Positions 17,467 to 30,200 are shown, counted from the first letter of the stretch. The stretch: DNA of 64,000 nt from Mrakia gelida (GCA_024345305.1 BRON01000013.1:992001-1056000); one strand, 5' to 3'. A program made the numbers and translations. The notes: a model not told the origin generated them from the letters alone.

Positions 17467-20400
17467 TCAGTAGCGATGAGAAGGAGGTCCTCTGTCTCGA
17501 GCGAAAGGGTTGGGTCCGCGTTCGACGAGTTGAGGAGGAGGGGGAGGAGCGACGTGCTGTTGTTGCTGTTGCTGAGATTGCTGGACGAGCCATCTGAGAA
17601 GAGAGGAGAGGAAAATCAAGTCAGCTTGGGCTCTTCGGAGAGACGAGGAGTGGTTACGCGAAAGAAGAAACGAGAGCTCACCTCGTGAAAGCGTTCGGGT
17701 CTCGAGCGACGAGTTGCTGGAGGAGGTGAACCGAGGCTGCGTCGATGGTGGTACGTGGGTTGGTGGGAGGTTGGTTGGAGAGTCGGGGATCGAGGGACGG
17801 CTGTTGAGATGGTGGTTGAGAAGGAGGGATGGAGGGTCTGAAAGGATACGAAAACGAAGAAACGACGCGTCAGTTTCTGGAACGAGCGAGGCAGGGAACC
17901 ACGAGAGACGAAGACTCCTTGATATCCACGCTGTTGAGTCTCGAAGGTCGGTGTTGGGTGATGAAAAGGTGCTGGTGATGGTTTTTGGGCGACCGAGGAG
18001 GAGGAGGACGAGGGAGCGGGAAGGGGAGGAGGCAGTTCTCTCGGAGGGCAAGCCTGCGCCTTGATGAGGAAGCCGATGAGGATGTCCGACGTTCGAGGAG
18101 CTCGATGGTTGAGGAAGGATTTGAGATCGAGGAAGTCGGGCAGGGAGCTGCTGGGGGTGAGGACGTGGAGGTACATCTTGACGTCCGACGACGCGACGAC
18201 GAGGTCTCGACTGGGGAAAAAAGACCAGAGCGAGCTACATCAGCACTGAGAAACGCGCCAAGCTGAGCGAGAACACCACTCACCTTCCCTGCCTGTGCTT
18301 CTTGATCGCGTCGAGCTTCAATCCGTGTCGATCGTCCTCGAGCTCGAACTCGAAAGGAAGAACGACCTTCCTCGGCGACGCGATCGAGTTCTTGAGATGA
18401 TCCAGTAGAGCTGAGTGCTCCAGCGTTCCCTTGAGCTCGACGAAATCTGGAGGGAAGAGAGAACTTTTCATCTGCTCGGGAGGGTACTGCTGTCCGTGAA
18501 GATAAATGGCTCAAAGACCGAAGAGGTTGCTGAAGTCGGCGGCGTCGAGGCGAAGCTAGAGACGAGCGGAGGAAGCGAGAGAAGGTCAGCCTTCGCATCA
18601 ATCAAGAGGCTGAAAACACAGGAGTGACTGACTGATCCCCTCCAAACAGCAGAGTAAGCGGGTTGAGGGCGAGGAGGAGGGGGGGCTGAGCCGACGACGG
18701 GATTTGGGAAAGCAGGCGGGTCCTCGTCGTGAAACCCTCGAAGTTGAAGAAGAGCGTACTGGTCGAGAAGCTTTCCCTCGAAGTGAACCTGTGCGTGATC
18801 TCTGCTGAAGGCGGTGAGGATGGTCAATCGCGTGGGACGATTGAGGTACACTCGAAGAGGTTTGCCGTTGAACGGTCGACCTGGAGAGAGTGGAAGTCTG
18901 TCAAAAACGCGATAACATAAGATCAACAAGACGAGGTTGACTGACCGTTCATCTTGTTGATAGCGAGAGTAGCTCAATCGGAGTCGAGAAGAACGGGAGG
19001 TAAGAAACGTCAGTGACGCGACGAGGACGAGCTTTAGAGCGGGTCGAGCCTACCAGATTCCCGAGCTTCATATCGAACGAAAGCAGTCTTCAACGTTCCG
19101 TTTGGAAGCCGTATGCTGTGAATAACATAGAGCGAGAGCGAGGAGAACGGTGAGAACCTGTCTCGTCGAAAGCGACTCGACGGCATGGTGTGAGCGGCTG
19201 GACTGGACGTACCCGCCGATCGCGCCAAACAACGAGAAGAAGCCAAGGAAGTCAAAGCCAGGTGGCGCGTCCTAGATGACGCAAACGCTGATAGCGTCAG
19301 CTGGTGAGAGAAGTCCTCGAGAAACGAAGCGACGCGTCGGAGAGGAGGAAAACAAAACTCACTTGTACCACCACGTTTTGAGCGTCGTAGATGACGCCGT
19401 TAACGGAGACGAGATCACGAGTGTAGACGTTGACGGGTCTGTGTGCGCGTGTGGTGGGCGAATGAGATCAGTCAACCTTCGCTTCTCGTTTCGAGCCCAC
19501 TGCTCGAATCCGCCGGCTCGAGCAGAAGGAAAGCTGGCAAGGACGTACGTCGAGAAGGAAAGGGGACCGACAGGAGCCACTTGTGATGCGGTGGCCACTG
19601 TAGGAGATGAGTTATCGGGAGGATCGAGATCCATGTCCTCCTGCTCGTCTTGACCGTCGCCGAGAGACGGGATCGACCGAAGCTGAGATCTCTGAGCGAC
19701 CGACTGATCGGAGGAGGGCGTTGACGAAGGTTCGAGGGAGAGCGGAGTCCTCAGTCTGGATGTTGAAGGCGGGAAGGTGTGAGCTGTAGAGTAGGGACGA
19801 AGGACGCGACAAGGCAGAGTGACGCTCGACGCGACGCGTTCCAGTAATCGACGAGGGAAGCGAGAACGAACCTGTCTGACTCCAATGCGGTCTGATCTCG
19901 AGCTCCTAAACCATTTTCGGCGCTAGGTCTGTTGTTGCTCGATTGCTGCTGCTGTTGATCGTCGTCTCGAGGTCGCTCGTCCCATCGACCTCGCCTGAGT
20001 TTGGCGTCGAGTCCGAGGGCAGAGGACGAGGATCTGATCGGGGAATCGCACGCAAAGAGGATAGGAGAAGCAAACAAGCGAAGGAAATCAGCATGAGAGA
20101 GCTGGGATCCGAGTGAGGTGACAGAGGAAAGGGCGAGAAGAGAACTGACGACTCGTCTCCATCTCCTTTCCTCTTCGTTCCTCCTGACGATGTAGACGCG
20201 ACGGCCAGAGGAGTGTTCGAGCTGTGACTTGATAATGAATCAGCGCTAATAGATAAGGAAGGTTGAGTCAGCTCGAGAGCGTCTCGATGTGACGTTGATA
20301 GACCTGGAAAGGCGGAGGCGAGGTCGACGTGAAACTCACTCGCTGGGCTGCAGCTTTGAACCCTCCGCCGAGTCAAGCGAAAGAGGAGGTCTAAGAGGAG

Positions 20401-20958
20401 ATCTGGATCTGGGGTCTCGAGTACTTCTGAGCTCATAGAAGGCAGGGGATGGGGGAGGGATGGAGGAGAGAATCAGTTGAAGGAAGGTCGACGGACGCAG
20501 GGAGGGAGGGAGGTGGAGCTGAGCATGAACGACGAGCTCACCCAACGATGCCGAGTCGATTCGAAGTGGGAGAAGATGCTTGATCTCGAGAAGAAGAGGA
20601 GGAAGGCTGCGCTGAGGCTCTCGTGGGACTGCTGTCGAGCAAAGGAGAGATCAGGACGAGCTCTCTCCGAGTGTGGAGGAGGAGGGAGGAAGGGTCGAGC
20701 TCACATCTTGGTCGAGTTCTCATTCGAGCTTCCAGGGAGACCCACGTCCTTGAGGATAGCGTCGCATCTATAGAGGGAGAAGAAGGCCTAGTCAGCGACT
20801 CTTATTAAACCCCAGAGGCAAGAACGGCGGTAGGGAGGAGGTTGAGGAAGGAGAGAAGGTCGAGAAGGTGAGGTGCGGGGAAGCAGCGAGCGAGCGTGGC
20901 AAGAGTAAAACTTGTGCTCACTCTGCGCTGTAGGATTCTTCTTGGTCCACGGTGGGTC
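17467..20958 (-). CDS. RRM-SPOC (SPEN-like) protein, tandem copy 2
   Basis: Second paralog; stop TGA at 17467-17469. The first exon I can place begins at 20958 and has no ATG, so the true start lies upstream and is unresolved. Reading order: an acidic exon ending EESYSAE; RCDAILKDVGLPG (about 20770-20735); a Ser-rich linker; ALGLDAKLRRGRWDERP (about 20025-19970), resembling a U2AF-ligand motif; an acidic EDMDLDPPDN (about 19640); then an RRM with GFFSLFGAIGGIRLPNGTLK (about 19240-19090) and AINKMNGRPFNGKPLRVYL (about 18960-18850). A SPOC-like domain starts at VWRGSV (about 18640) and ends with KMYLHVLTPSSSLPDFLDLK and SDILIGFLIKAQACPP (about 18180-18050). The tail is Pro/Gln-rich with HLLQQLVARDPNAFTRW. 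Closest relative in the window is copy 3. A nuclear RNA-processing role is inferred from domains only. Confidence 0.72.
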
Positions 20959-21657
20959 CTAGAGATAGTGGGATAGAAGAGCTTGAGTGCTGAGGCAAAG
21001 AGGTGGGGAGTCGAGGTGGGAGGGGGGAGAGAAGGAAAGGAAGGGTCGAAAGGAGAAAGGAAGGCCGGGATTTCGACCTGCGCCTCGGACTCAAAAAGAC
21101 AGAGAAGGTGAGGTCCAGATTCTGGGAAGAAGAGGGCAATGAAACGTCTATGAAACTGAGAGGTGACGAGGTCGACCTCAGGAAAATGGGATAGAGAGAA
21201 GGCAGTCGAAACGGACGAGGTCGTGAGTCGTCTTCCTCGTTCAAGCGAATGTACGAGGAGTCTCCGGAAGCTCTACGAAGTGTCAAGGACAAGAAGTACT
21301 TCTGAGAAGGGGCGCTGCTTCTTATGGAGCAGCTGGGAATCGCTCAGACGAGGAGAGGGAGACAACGCCGTTCATGCTTCGACGCGACGGACTCTCGCTT
21401 CAGACTCGAAGAACATAGACACAGAGAGGGAGAGAAAAACAACATATAACGCAAGGCGAGGAAGGCATGTAGTAGTACAGAACTAGCGAGGGAGAGGCTG
21501 AGCAGGATCGATGAAGCAAAAAAACGAGAGGAGAAACGAAAGACGAAAGCCCAATCAAAACGAAACCGCGAAAAAGAACACGAGGGACGACCCTCAAAGG
21601 GACGACAAAGCAGAGAGGAAGAGAGATTAAGCAATTACGGAGTGGAGAAGCAGATAT
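20959..21657. other. Region between RRM-SPOC copies 2 and 3
   Basis: This should contain the promoter and first exon(s) of copy 2 and the 3' region of copy 3. A splice acceptor (TAG) directly precedes the copy 2 exon at 20958, so an upstream exon must exist. I could not identify a convincing ATG exon. The rest is A/G-rich on the + strand and looks non-coding. Confidence 0.4.
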
Positions 21658-24600
21658 CTAGTGTCGAGAAGGAGGAGAGAAAGGGTTGGGACCGTCGCGT
21701 CGACTCGAACTGTCCTGTTGAGGAGCGGAGGCGAGTCGAGGATCGAGTTGCTGCTGGAGGCGAGGATGCTGCTGCTGCTGAGACTGCTGAAGGAACCATC
21801 TGAGAAGGAGAAGGAGTCGAAGGAGGTCAGATCAGGAGGCAAAGAGATTCGGATGGATCGGAGGGAAGACGGGCAACTCACCGAATGGCGTCTGGGTTGG
21901 TCGCAAGAAGCTGTTGAAGTGCGTGTGCAGCGGCAGGATCGAAGTTCTTCGGCGGTTCAACGGCTTGAGGAGGGTTGGAGATAGGTAGGTTTGAGGGCTG
22001 AGAGGAGCTTGAGCGAGGAGGAGGGATCAGGGGTCTGCGAGTGAGAGGAAGCGGAGGAAGGGGAGACGCGTCAGATTTGGAAACGAGCTCGCGCGCTGAG
22101 AAGAAAGAGACGCGGACTCACTGCGGATACGTTCGATGAGACGTCTGATACGATGCTGAAATCGGTGATGGAGTTGTCGAAGATGATGATGGTGGTGGTG
22201 GTGGTGCGTGGGAGGAGGGAGGGGGCGGAGGAGAAGTTGGAAGAGGAGGGGGAGGTTCTCGAGGAGCGCAAGGCTGATCCTTGACGACGAACCCGATGAG
22301 ACGGTCCAAGGTTCGAGTTCCGAGGTTGAGGTCGAGGTAGGAAGGAAGAGTAGCACTCGGGTTGAGGACATGAAGGTACAGTTTCACGGTTGACGCCGCG
22401 GTCGACGAGGCGAGGACGAGATCTCGGCTAGGGAGACGAAAAGCAAGAGGGGCGATCACGAGTCAGCTCAGCAGTACGTCCGATCTAGCCGAAAGAGAGG
22501 TTGAGAGTACACACCTTCCCAGCGAGAACTTCTTCAGCACCTCGAGCTTCAGTCCATGAGGATCGTCGACGAGCTCGATCTCGAACGCGAGAACGGCTTT
22601 CCGTGACGAGATGATCGAGTTCTTGAGGTGATCCAGCAGAGTAGCGTGAGGGAGGCTTCCCTTGTGCTCGAAAATCTCGGAGGGGAAGAGTGGTGTTGCG
22701 AGGAGGTGAGGAGGGTAATCCTGACCCGCGACGCGAAGAGCACGAAGGGGAACCAGATCGCTGAAGTCGCTTGAGTCGAGTCGAAGCTGGGAGAGGGAAA
22801 ACAGGGAAGAATCGTAAGGTCAGACTTGATGTGCCACTAGGAAAGAGTGAGAGAACGTGAGAGAGAACGAACAGAGCCAGTCCAAACCGGGGCGGGAGGA
22901 GGAGAGGGAGCCGAGACGACTGGAACGGCGAGTGGTGCTGAAACCCGGAGTGGTAACTCGAAAGATCCATCGTCGAGGAGCCCACGCTGTTGCAAGATCC
23001 CTGCCCTCGATAGCAGTTGACCGTTGAGGTAGACTGCTACGTTGTGGTCGAAGGCTTGGAGCAGCCACGACTTCTTGCATTTACCGAAAGTTGCTTCAAC
23101 GACCGATCCTCCAAGGACGCGACCATCCAGACTTTGTACTGCCATAGCAGCTAGTAAAGAAGAGAAAAGAGCATGTAAAAAGAGAAGAATCAGCCTTGAC
23201 GCCGTCGCGTTGAGGAAGTAGACGCGCGGGGAACGTACCGCTCTCTCGCGTCTCGAACTTGACGGCTAGTCCTCGCCCCGAAGGCTTCACGCTGATTCGA
23301 GGCGAACATAAAGTGACGAACTGGAGGTCAGCATCACGACAAAGAAATAGACGAAGTGGTGGGAGAAGGGCGCGAGGCAGAGTGATTGATGAAGGGAGCA
23401 CGATGAAACGCACGCAAAGAGACCGCCGAAAAGGCTGAAGAGACGATGATTCTCCTCGGAGCTGAAATCAGTGGGAAGATGCTGTGCACGAAGAATAAGA
23501 AGTGGCTCGAGAGTGAGCTGGCGACTTGTCAAGCGCTGACTCGACGCGGCGAAGAGGGAGAGTCGGAAGCGTGCGAGAACTCACGAAGACAAGGACGGTT
23601 CGTGGCTCCACGATGTGACCGTTGAGCGTTAGGAAGTCTCTCATCCAAGGAGAGTACTCAGGCCTGAGAGAAAGGGATATGAAGTAGGTAAGCGAAATGG
23701 ATCTCTTAGAAAAGACGACGCGTCGTCGAGCGAAGAAGAAGAGAAGAACGTACACGAAGGGTGCAGGGTAGACGACCTCGTCGACAGGTGCCACGAAAGA
23801 CTGAGCAGGTTGTTCTTCCTCAGGGTCGAGATCCATATCCTCCTCCTCGTCTTGCTCGTCGACGAGAGGTGGGATCGAGGGAGGGTGAGGGACCTGAGCG
23901 ACGGGTTGTTCGACGACTGATTCCGAGCTTGTTGATGAGGGTTCCAGGGAGAAGGGAGTTCGGAGTCTACGACGACACAAGATCGAGGAAGAAAGACGGA
24001 GAGTCAGCTCGAATAAGAGATGGAGCGAGAGAGGAAGGTGAGAGACGCGACGCGTTCGATTCGTCGACGACGGAGGACGTGGGAAGAATGGACGAACCGC
24101 TCAGACTGAAGTTCCTGACGACCAGACTCGATCTTGGAGAGGCAAGGAAGAGGTGCTGAGGTGACTGGACTGGCTTCCGGAAGCTCGTCGTTGGCGGGGA
24201 GAGATGAAGGCGGCTCGTCCCATCGAGACTTCTTCCTCGGTTTGGTCTCCAGTCCGAGAGCGGAGGAGGATCTGATCGAGTAGGAAAAGAAGAATCTGCA
24301 TTAGCGCAGAATGGGCCCAACGGATACGAGGCAAGAGAGGAAGGAGACTCACGAATTGTCGTCCTCGACTTCGACAGCAGCATCTTCTCCTTTCGAACTG
24401 GCTCTGGAGTGGCAGTTTCGGCTGTAGAGGTCGACCCAACGTTCGAGGAAGAGTCACTGTTCGAAGAGTCAAAAGAGGTCAGCTGAGCCTATATACTGAG
24501 AGAAAAGAAGGAAAGGTAGGTGGCAAAGAGGGGCGAAACAGGGAAAAGGTAGACACTCACTCAAGGGCGGCGGGGAGGTCGTTTCCAGAGTCCCGCGTCG

Positions 24601-25205
24601 ATCCTGGGGACAGAGGAGGAGTGAGAGGAGATCTAGAGTCCTGCCTGAGGTTCGCGACGTCCCTATGGTCGTGAGAGAGTTGAAGGACGAGAAGAGTCAG
24701 CTGGAGAGAGAGTAGAGGCAAGGGAGAGAAGGAAAGGGAGCTAGCTGACCTCGAACCAAACGACGAGCTCGAGAGTTGATCTTCTGCTGAGGAGTTGAGT
24801 GGAGTGGCGCAGATTTTCGGGGAGCTGAGAGTGGACAAGGAGGGAACCATAGTGAGGAGGTCAGAATGACGTTCTCGAAAGCGAGCTAAGAGTTGAGAGA
24901 GGCAATCGAGGAGGGCGAGAAGAGGAGGGAGGAGGAAGGTCGAGCCGGTCGAGCTCACATTTTGGAGGAAGAAGCCTCGTTGGCGGTTGGTTCTGAAGGC
25001 CCAAGAAGTCTGAGTTCTCGAAGCATGGCATCGCATCTATACAAGGGAGAGCAGGGCACGGTCAGCGAGAAGTTTTCGCGAAGGAATCTCAAGAAGAGGT
25101 GGAGGGAAGAGAAGGAAGGGAAAGAGGAAGGAGGGAGGACAACGGAAGGTCGAAGGCTGAAAGACTGCCAGGCGCTCACTCCTCGTCGACAGCGTCTCTC
25201 TCCAT
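21658..25205 (-). CDS. RRM-SPOC (SPEN-like) protein, tandem copy 3
   Basis: Third paralog, with the clearest start: ATG at 25205, first exon MERDAVDEE, then RCDAMLRELRLLG. A long disordered linker carries ALGLETKPRKKSRWDEPP (about 24260-24200), a close match to the U2AF-ligand motif (basic residues then SRWDE). The acidic DEEEDMDLDPEEEQ follows (about 23850). The RRM comprises LTLNGHIVEPRTVLVFV (about 23630-23585), RLFSLFGGLFA (about 23440), GRGLAVKFETRESA and MAVQSLDGRVLGGSVVEATF (about 23145-23090). The SPOC-like domain runs from PVWTGSVRLRLDSSDFSDL (about 22885) through LLDHLKNSIISSRKAVLAFE to VKLYLHVLNPSATLPSYLDL and RLIGFVVKDQPC (about 22385-22270). The tail has ALQQLLATNPDAIRWFLQQS; stop TAG at 21658-21660. 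RRM+SPOC defines the SPEN/RBM15 architecture, linked in animals to splicing and transcriptional control. The function in this organism is not known from sequence. Confidence 0.76.
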
Positions 25206-26051
25206 GATTACACGAGTTGTTGAGATGGGGAGGGTGAGATCTGGGTTGATTTGTGAGGGGCGGTGGATGTGGGAGGAGAAAGTAGTTGAGGGAAAGAAAG
25301 CAATCAGAAGTTCGAGATTCAATCCAGCCCTGTTGCCTGCGCGTTTCGAACAGAAGGACAGAGAGGAAGATGAGAATTTTCTTGGGAACAAGGACTGAGA
25401 GATGAGTACTAGTACCGATTTCCAGACGACAGAACTTGCAGCGAGTAGAAAGGAGCCTCGCTCGAGGAGGAAGAAGCGAGCGAAGCGAGGAGCATGGTCA
25501 GAGATCGAGCTCGACGCGTCGGAACTCTCTTTTCTGCAGAGGCTCGTGATCGTCGCATTCGGCACGAGAGAAGCAATCTAAACAGTATCGACTTCCAGAG
25601 AAGTTCGGCATCGTCGCTGTCAGGAGGGAAGAACGAGGAAGGATCAATTTGAAGTGAAGCTCGACGCGACGCGCGTGGTCGTCAGGCGGAGAAGATCTTC
25701 ATTCTCTATCAAACTGGCCGATTCGTCTTCAGAGTAAGCTCTAGACGCAGCAGTCCTTGGGTCAAACCTCGTCTTGGATGAGGACGCAGAGAAAGGGAGT
25801 CGAAGACAAGGCGGTCACGTCGCGAGGAGAGACGCTTCGAGGCCAAGCTCGTAGAGTTTGCGCGAGGGCGTTGAGCGAGCATTCTTGCCCATCTCTGTTC
25901 TACTCTGCCATAAGAGGAAAGGTAGCTGATCTCCCTCGAAAAAACTTCTTCCTCCCTCACAACCAAATCTCTCCTCCTCTCCTCCCTGCCCTCCCCGCCT
26001 TCCTCCCTCCCCCTCCCCTTCACCCTCACCACCCGATCCATCCACGCTACG
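25206..26051. promoter_or_regulatory. Divergent intergenic region upstream of RRM-SPOC copy 3 and the two-helix protein gene
   Basis: Both neighbours start here. It contains a GACGCGTC palindrome (about 25510), and pyrimidine-rich sequence (about 25940-26050) directly before the ATG at 26052. The 5' leader of copy 3 may itself be spliced. No coding sequence is supported. Confidence 0.45.
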
Positions 26052-26889
26052 ATGCCCACGAACCGAGACGTCGACTGGGCCTACTCCTGGCCCAACAACT
26101 ACATCCCTTCCTTCCTCCTCCCCCAACGCAAGGAAGGACGCCCCATCTACCCTCCCACCTACTACGGTCATCCTCGAGAAGTGCTCCCTCCCCTCCCTCG
26201 CACGCTCACCGAACTCCGACACGGACAGTACAAATGGAAGGGATCCATGGCGGACAGACATACCAGATGGCTCACCATGGGGTTCTTGATGGGAGGGTTG
26301 AGTAGGTTGTATGGAGGGATGAGCTTCTTTCCTATGAGACGTGAGTCCAACGAACGAGATGGGGAAGGGGAAGGAGGGGCACGAGAAGGGTGGAGCTGAC
26401 CGACGATGGCTTTGCTTCGTTCTTCTTTCGTTCGTGTTGGGTCTTTCGCAGGTGGGATCCGACCCTGGGGTACCTTCTTCGGACATGCTCTCGTAGCTGG
26501 ATTCCTAGATCTATGGGTCTTGAAGGTCATGGAGACGAGGTCAGTCCCTCCCTTCCTCCCTCCTTCTCCTTCCCTCCTCCCCGCACCGACCTCCATCTCT
26601 CCCTCCTCCCCATCTCCCATCCATCCCCCCTCTCCTCTCTCTCCCACACTCTTACCATCCCCACCCTCGCCTTCTCACCCTCTCTCTTCTTTCTTTCTCG
26701 TTTTCACACCCGCTGACCCGCTCGCTCGTTCTGCTTTGGGGAAACAGGTCAGGTCGAGAGAACATGCGCCTCGAGACTCTCCGACGAATGCGAGCCAAAA
26801 CGCTCGAGCAGATCAGGTTCGAGGCTCAGAAATCGTTGGAAGGGCTGCCTCAGGATTACGATGGACCGATGGAGTTTGAGACTATGTAG
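26052..26889 (+). CDS. Small protein with two hydrophobic segments, family not recognised
   Basis: Three exons (about 26052-26340, 26452-26539, 26750-26889) encode about 172 residues; stop TAG at 26887-26889. The N-terminal half is Pro/Tyr/Trp-rich and polar (MPTNRDVDWAYSWPNNYIPS). A first hydrophobic segment, RWLTMGFLMGGLSRLYGG, lies at residues about 73-90. A second, GTFFGHALVAGFLDLWVLKV, is at about 102-121. The C-terminus is a charged helix (RRMRAKTLEQIRFEAQKSLE). Size and layout resemble small accessory subunits of organellar membrane complexes, but I cannot name a family and do not assign one. Both introns use standard donors and acceptors and keep the reading frame, so the gene model is good even though its role is unknown. 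Confidence 0.75.
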
Positions 26890-27249
26890 CGGGTGGGGTG
26901 CCTTGAGAGGGAGGGAGGGGAGGGGAGGGCTGGGCTGAGTTGAGCCTTCTGTTCGTTCGTACCGCTTCTTCTCACTTCACTTTGGTTTCTCTTTTTACGT
27001 TCGTTACGATATGGTTTCGCTCTCTTTCTCGTTCTGAAGAGATCGAAGAGAGGTGGGGAGGGAATGGATGGACGACTCCTCGTCGCTCGACCTCTTCAGC
27101 CCATCCTCTCCTCTTCAAGCAAAGCGAATCAAACCGCATCTATGTATCAAAGAATCGACCCAAACACCCGAGAGGAAAAAAAGACAAACCGAATAGACTA
27201 GACTCCTTCCAACCCTTCTCCCTCCCTTACGAACCAACACAGCGAGCGC
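26890..27249. other. Convergent 3' intergenic region
   Basis: This lies between the stop of the two-helix protein gene and that of the phosphate transporter. It is T-rich in its first half, consistent with a 3' end. Nothing else is supported. Confidence 0.45.
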
Positions 27250-30200
27250 TCAAAGTCTGTTTCGAACGAACAGAACGGAGGTCAGCTCTCTCTCTCTTCC
27301 TTCGTCGTTCGAGAAAGAGATGAACCCACCCAAGCAGTCGCATAATGACGTATCCGAGCGTGACGATCGTCCCCGTCGCGATGACGGTCGCTGGTACTCC
27401 GTTCTTGAGGAAGTCGGACGAGGAGAGGTAGCGGTTGCCTGTTGAACGAGAACGGAAACGCGAAGGGTCAGTCTTCGATTCGAGCGAAGTTCGGGGATGA
27501 CGGATGTGAAGAACGAACCGAGAGAATCCTGCTGAGCGATAGCTGACATGTTCGGGAATCCACTGACGGGGAGACCCATTCCTGCTGAACAGATGAGTGC
27601 GGTTGCCTGAGCGAAGGAAGGAGGACGAGTCGTGAGAGGTCAGCGACGAGGAGAAGAAAGAGGGTGGAGAGGAGGACGACGAACCATGATGAGCAGCCTG
27701 GGATGAGGGTCCTCGAGCGATTCTCCAATCCGAGCAGCGAGAGGGACGAGAAGAACAGCGGCGATGGTGTGGGAGACGCTGCATCGACGAGGAACGAAGT
27801 GAGTCAGTTCGACGCGTCGTTGAGCTTCAGTCGGAAACAGACGAGGAGAGACGACTCACAAAGTCGAAACAACCATAACGACGAGAGCGAAGCAAGCAAG
27901 AACCTGCCAGAGGCTGAGTCCGGAGAGAGGTCCCTCGATCGCAGAGTCGAGGTCGTCGAGGAGACCGGAGGAGAGGACGGCTTTCCCAAGAGCGGATCCT
28001 CCCATGGCGATGAAGACGATGGACCAGTGGAAGCTGCGATGGAGGCGATGAAGAGCGAGTCAGTTTCGTCGCTCGACGAGAAAGAGAGGGAAGAGACGAG
28101 ACGAGGAGACTCACTTGTGGAAATCCTCCTACAGAAGCCAAAACGAACGAACGAAGGTCAGTCTTCGATCTTGCTCTCGAAGCGAGAACGAGTTTCGAGC
28201 TTAGACATACCTTCGACAGAATACTCGTCCCAAAGAACGCCACCATCGGGATGATAGCAATCACACCCATGTCTCCCACCCAGGTCTCGAACTGCTTCTC
28301 GATGCACCACAGTCCAATGGTGAACAGGGTGATGGCGAGCACGAACCAGTGAGTTCGAGTGAACTTGTCTCCGTGAGGTTTGATGGGAGGGATGACGAGT
28401 TCGTGATCCCATCGGTAGCCGAAGTGAAGGAAGGCCCAGATCTGAACAAGAGTCGGAGGATTGAGGAGGGTCAGATGGAAGAAGGAGGAGAGAAGGATGG
28501 AGAGAAGGAAGGGGACGAACGAGGACGATTGAGCAGGACGCGACGGGGAGGGAGATGGCGAACCACTGGAGCCAGTCGAGAGCAGGTTCCATGGCTTGGA
28601 GAGCGATGAGGTTCTGAGGAGAGGAGATGGGAGAGGCTTGCCCTCCGATGTTGGAGGCGAGGGCGATGGCGATCTGTTCGAGGAAGAGGTAGAGACGCGT
28701 CAGTCTTCGTTCCCTCTCGTCGAGTCGAGTCGAGTAAAGAATAGAGGAACGAACGATGAGGCATCGAGCGAAGTTGGAGCCAGGAGGGAGCTTGTCGGTC
28801 ACAGGCTGGAGAGGAAAGCAAAAGGGAATCGAGATCATCAGCGAGGAGTTCATCGAACAACAAGGAAGACGGTCGAGAACGAGACGAACCTTGATGAGAG
28901 CGAAGCAGAGCGTGGGAGCGGCGACGTTACTGATCCACATCGAAGCGAAGCAAGCCACTCCCATCTGCATCAACAGGACCAAACTCGGCTTCGTTCCAGC
29001 GAGGTTGAGGATCCTCGTCGCCATGATCACGTCCATCCTCGTCTTGCTGAGCGCGGCGGCGATGGTGAAACCTCCGATGAGGAGCATGATCGTTGGGGTG
29101 AACATTTGGGAGAAGATGTACCTGCAAAGAGGGGAAAAATAACGGGGAAGGGAGTCAGACGCGCGTCGCGAAGAAGGACGGAGAGGAGAGGAGAACGACT
29201 GACTTGGTAGCCTCGGGAGCGGTGAGACGAGTATCGAGTCCATCGGTGGATCGAATGACTCGGAGGATGACGACGAGGAAGGGGACCATGAGGGAAGTGA
29301 CAAAGATGGGCATGGCCTGCAGAGGAGGAGACGCGAAGAAGGAACGAAAGGAAATCAGTTCTAGCACTTCCCTCCTCCCTCCCTCCATCCGTCCCTCCCA
29401 CCTCAACCCCCAGCCCTCACCGCCCACTCCAGCACCAGACAGACACTCACCTCGGTAGCCCAGAGAATCGTACAGAAGATCAACATCGCACAGCAGTTCC
29501 TCTCCTCGACTCCCTCGAACGTAGGAATCGCTCCCGACACGAGCAGCACGAACAACCCAAGCGCGACGATCCAGATGAAGCCCGACTTGGACAACCATCT
29601 GGGGAAGTGAATCGTTCCGAGGGGAGTCTTGAGGAAAGGGTAGTAGGCCGTCTTCTCCTCGTCGAGGAAGCCTGATGCTCGAGGATCGGGGATGGCTCGG
29701 ATGAGTCCTCCTGGGAGGTCCGAGGATCGTTGGGCTTGGACCATTTGACGCCAGACGGTATCTCGTTCGATGACGACCTGAAGCGAGGACGAGAAGGGAG
29801 CGAGGGGTGGTGGTCAGAGAGGGGAGGAGGAAGGAGAGGGAAGAACGAAAAGAGGGAGGCAAGACGAACCTTCTCTCGAAGCTGACTTCCGAGCTGTCGA
29901 CCAGCGAGTTCCTTGTCTCCTCCAACGACGACTCGAGCGTAGGTGGTGACGAGCATGGCGTCCTGTTGTTCGAGAAGAGCCTTGACGTCCGGGAGCCATG
30001 GGTAGATCGTCGGGAGAGTGTTCGCGAGGTAGGCTTCCTTCGTCTGGCGAAGGAGCAACGAGAAAGGCAAAGCGACGCGTCGTCAGTCGCGGAAAGAGAA
30101 GGCAGAACGAAAGAGAGGAGAAAGGAAGTGGCGAACCTTGGATCCCGTGATCTTGTCAAACCTGAGCGAGGAAGGAGGAGCCCGTGGTCAGCTTCGATGT

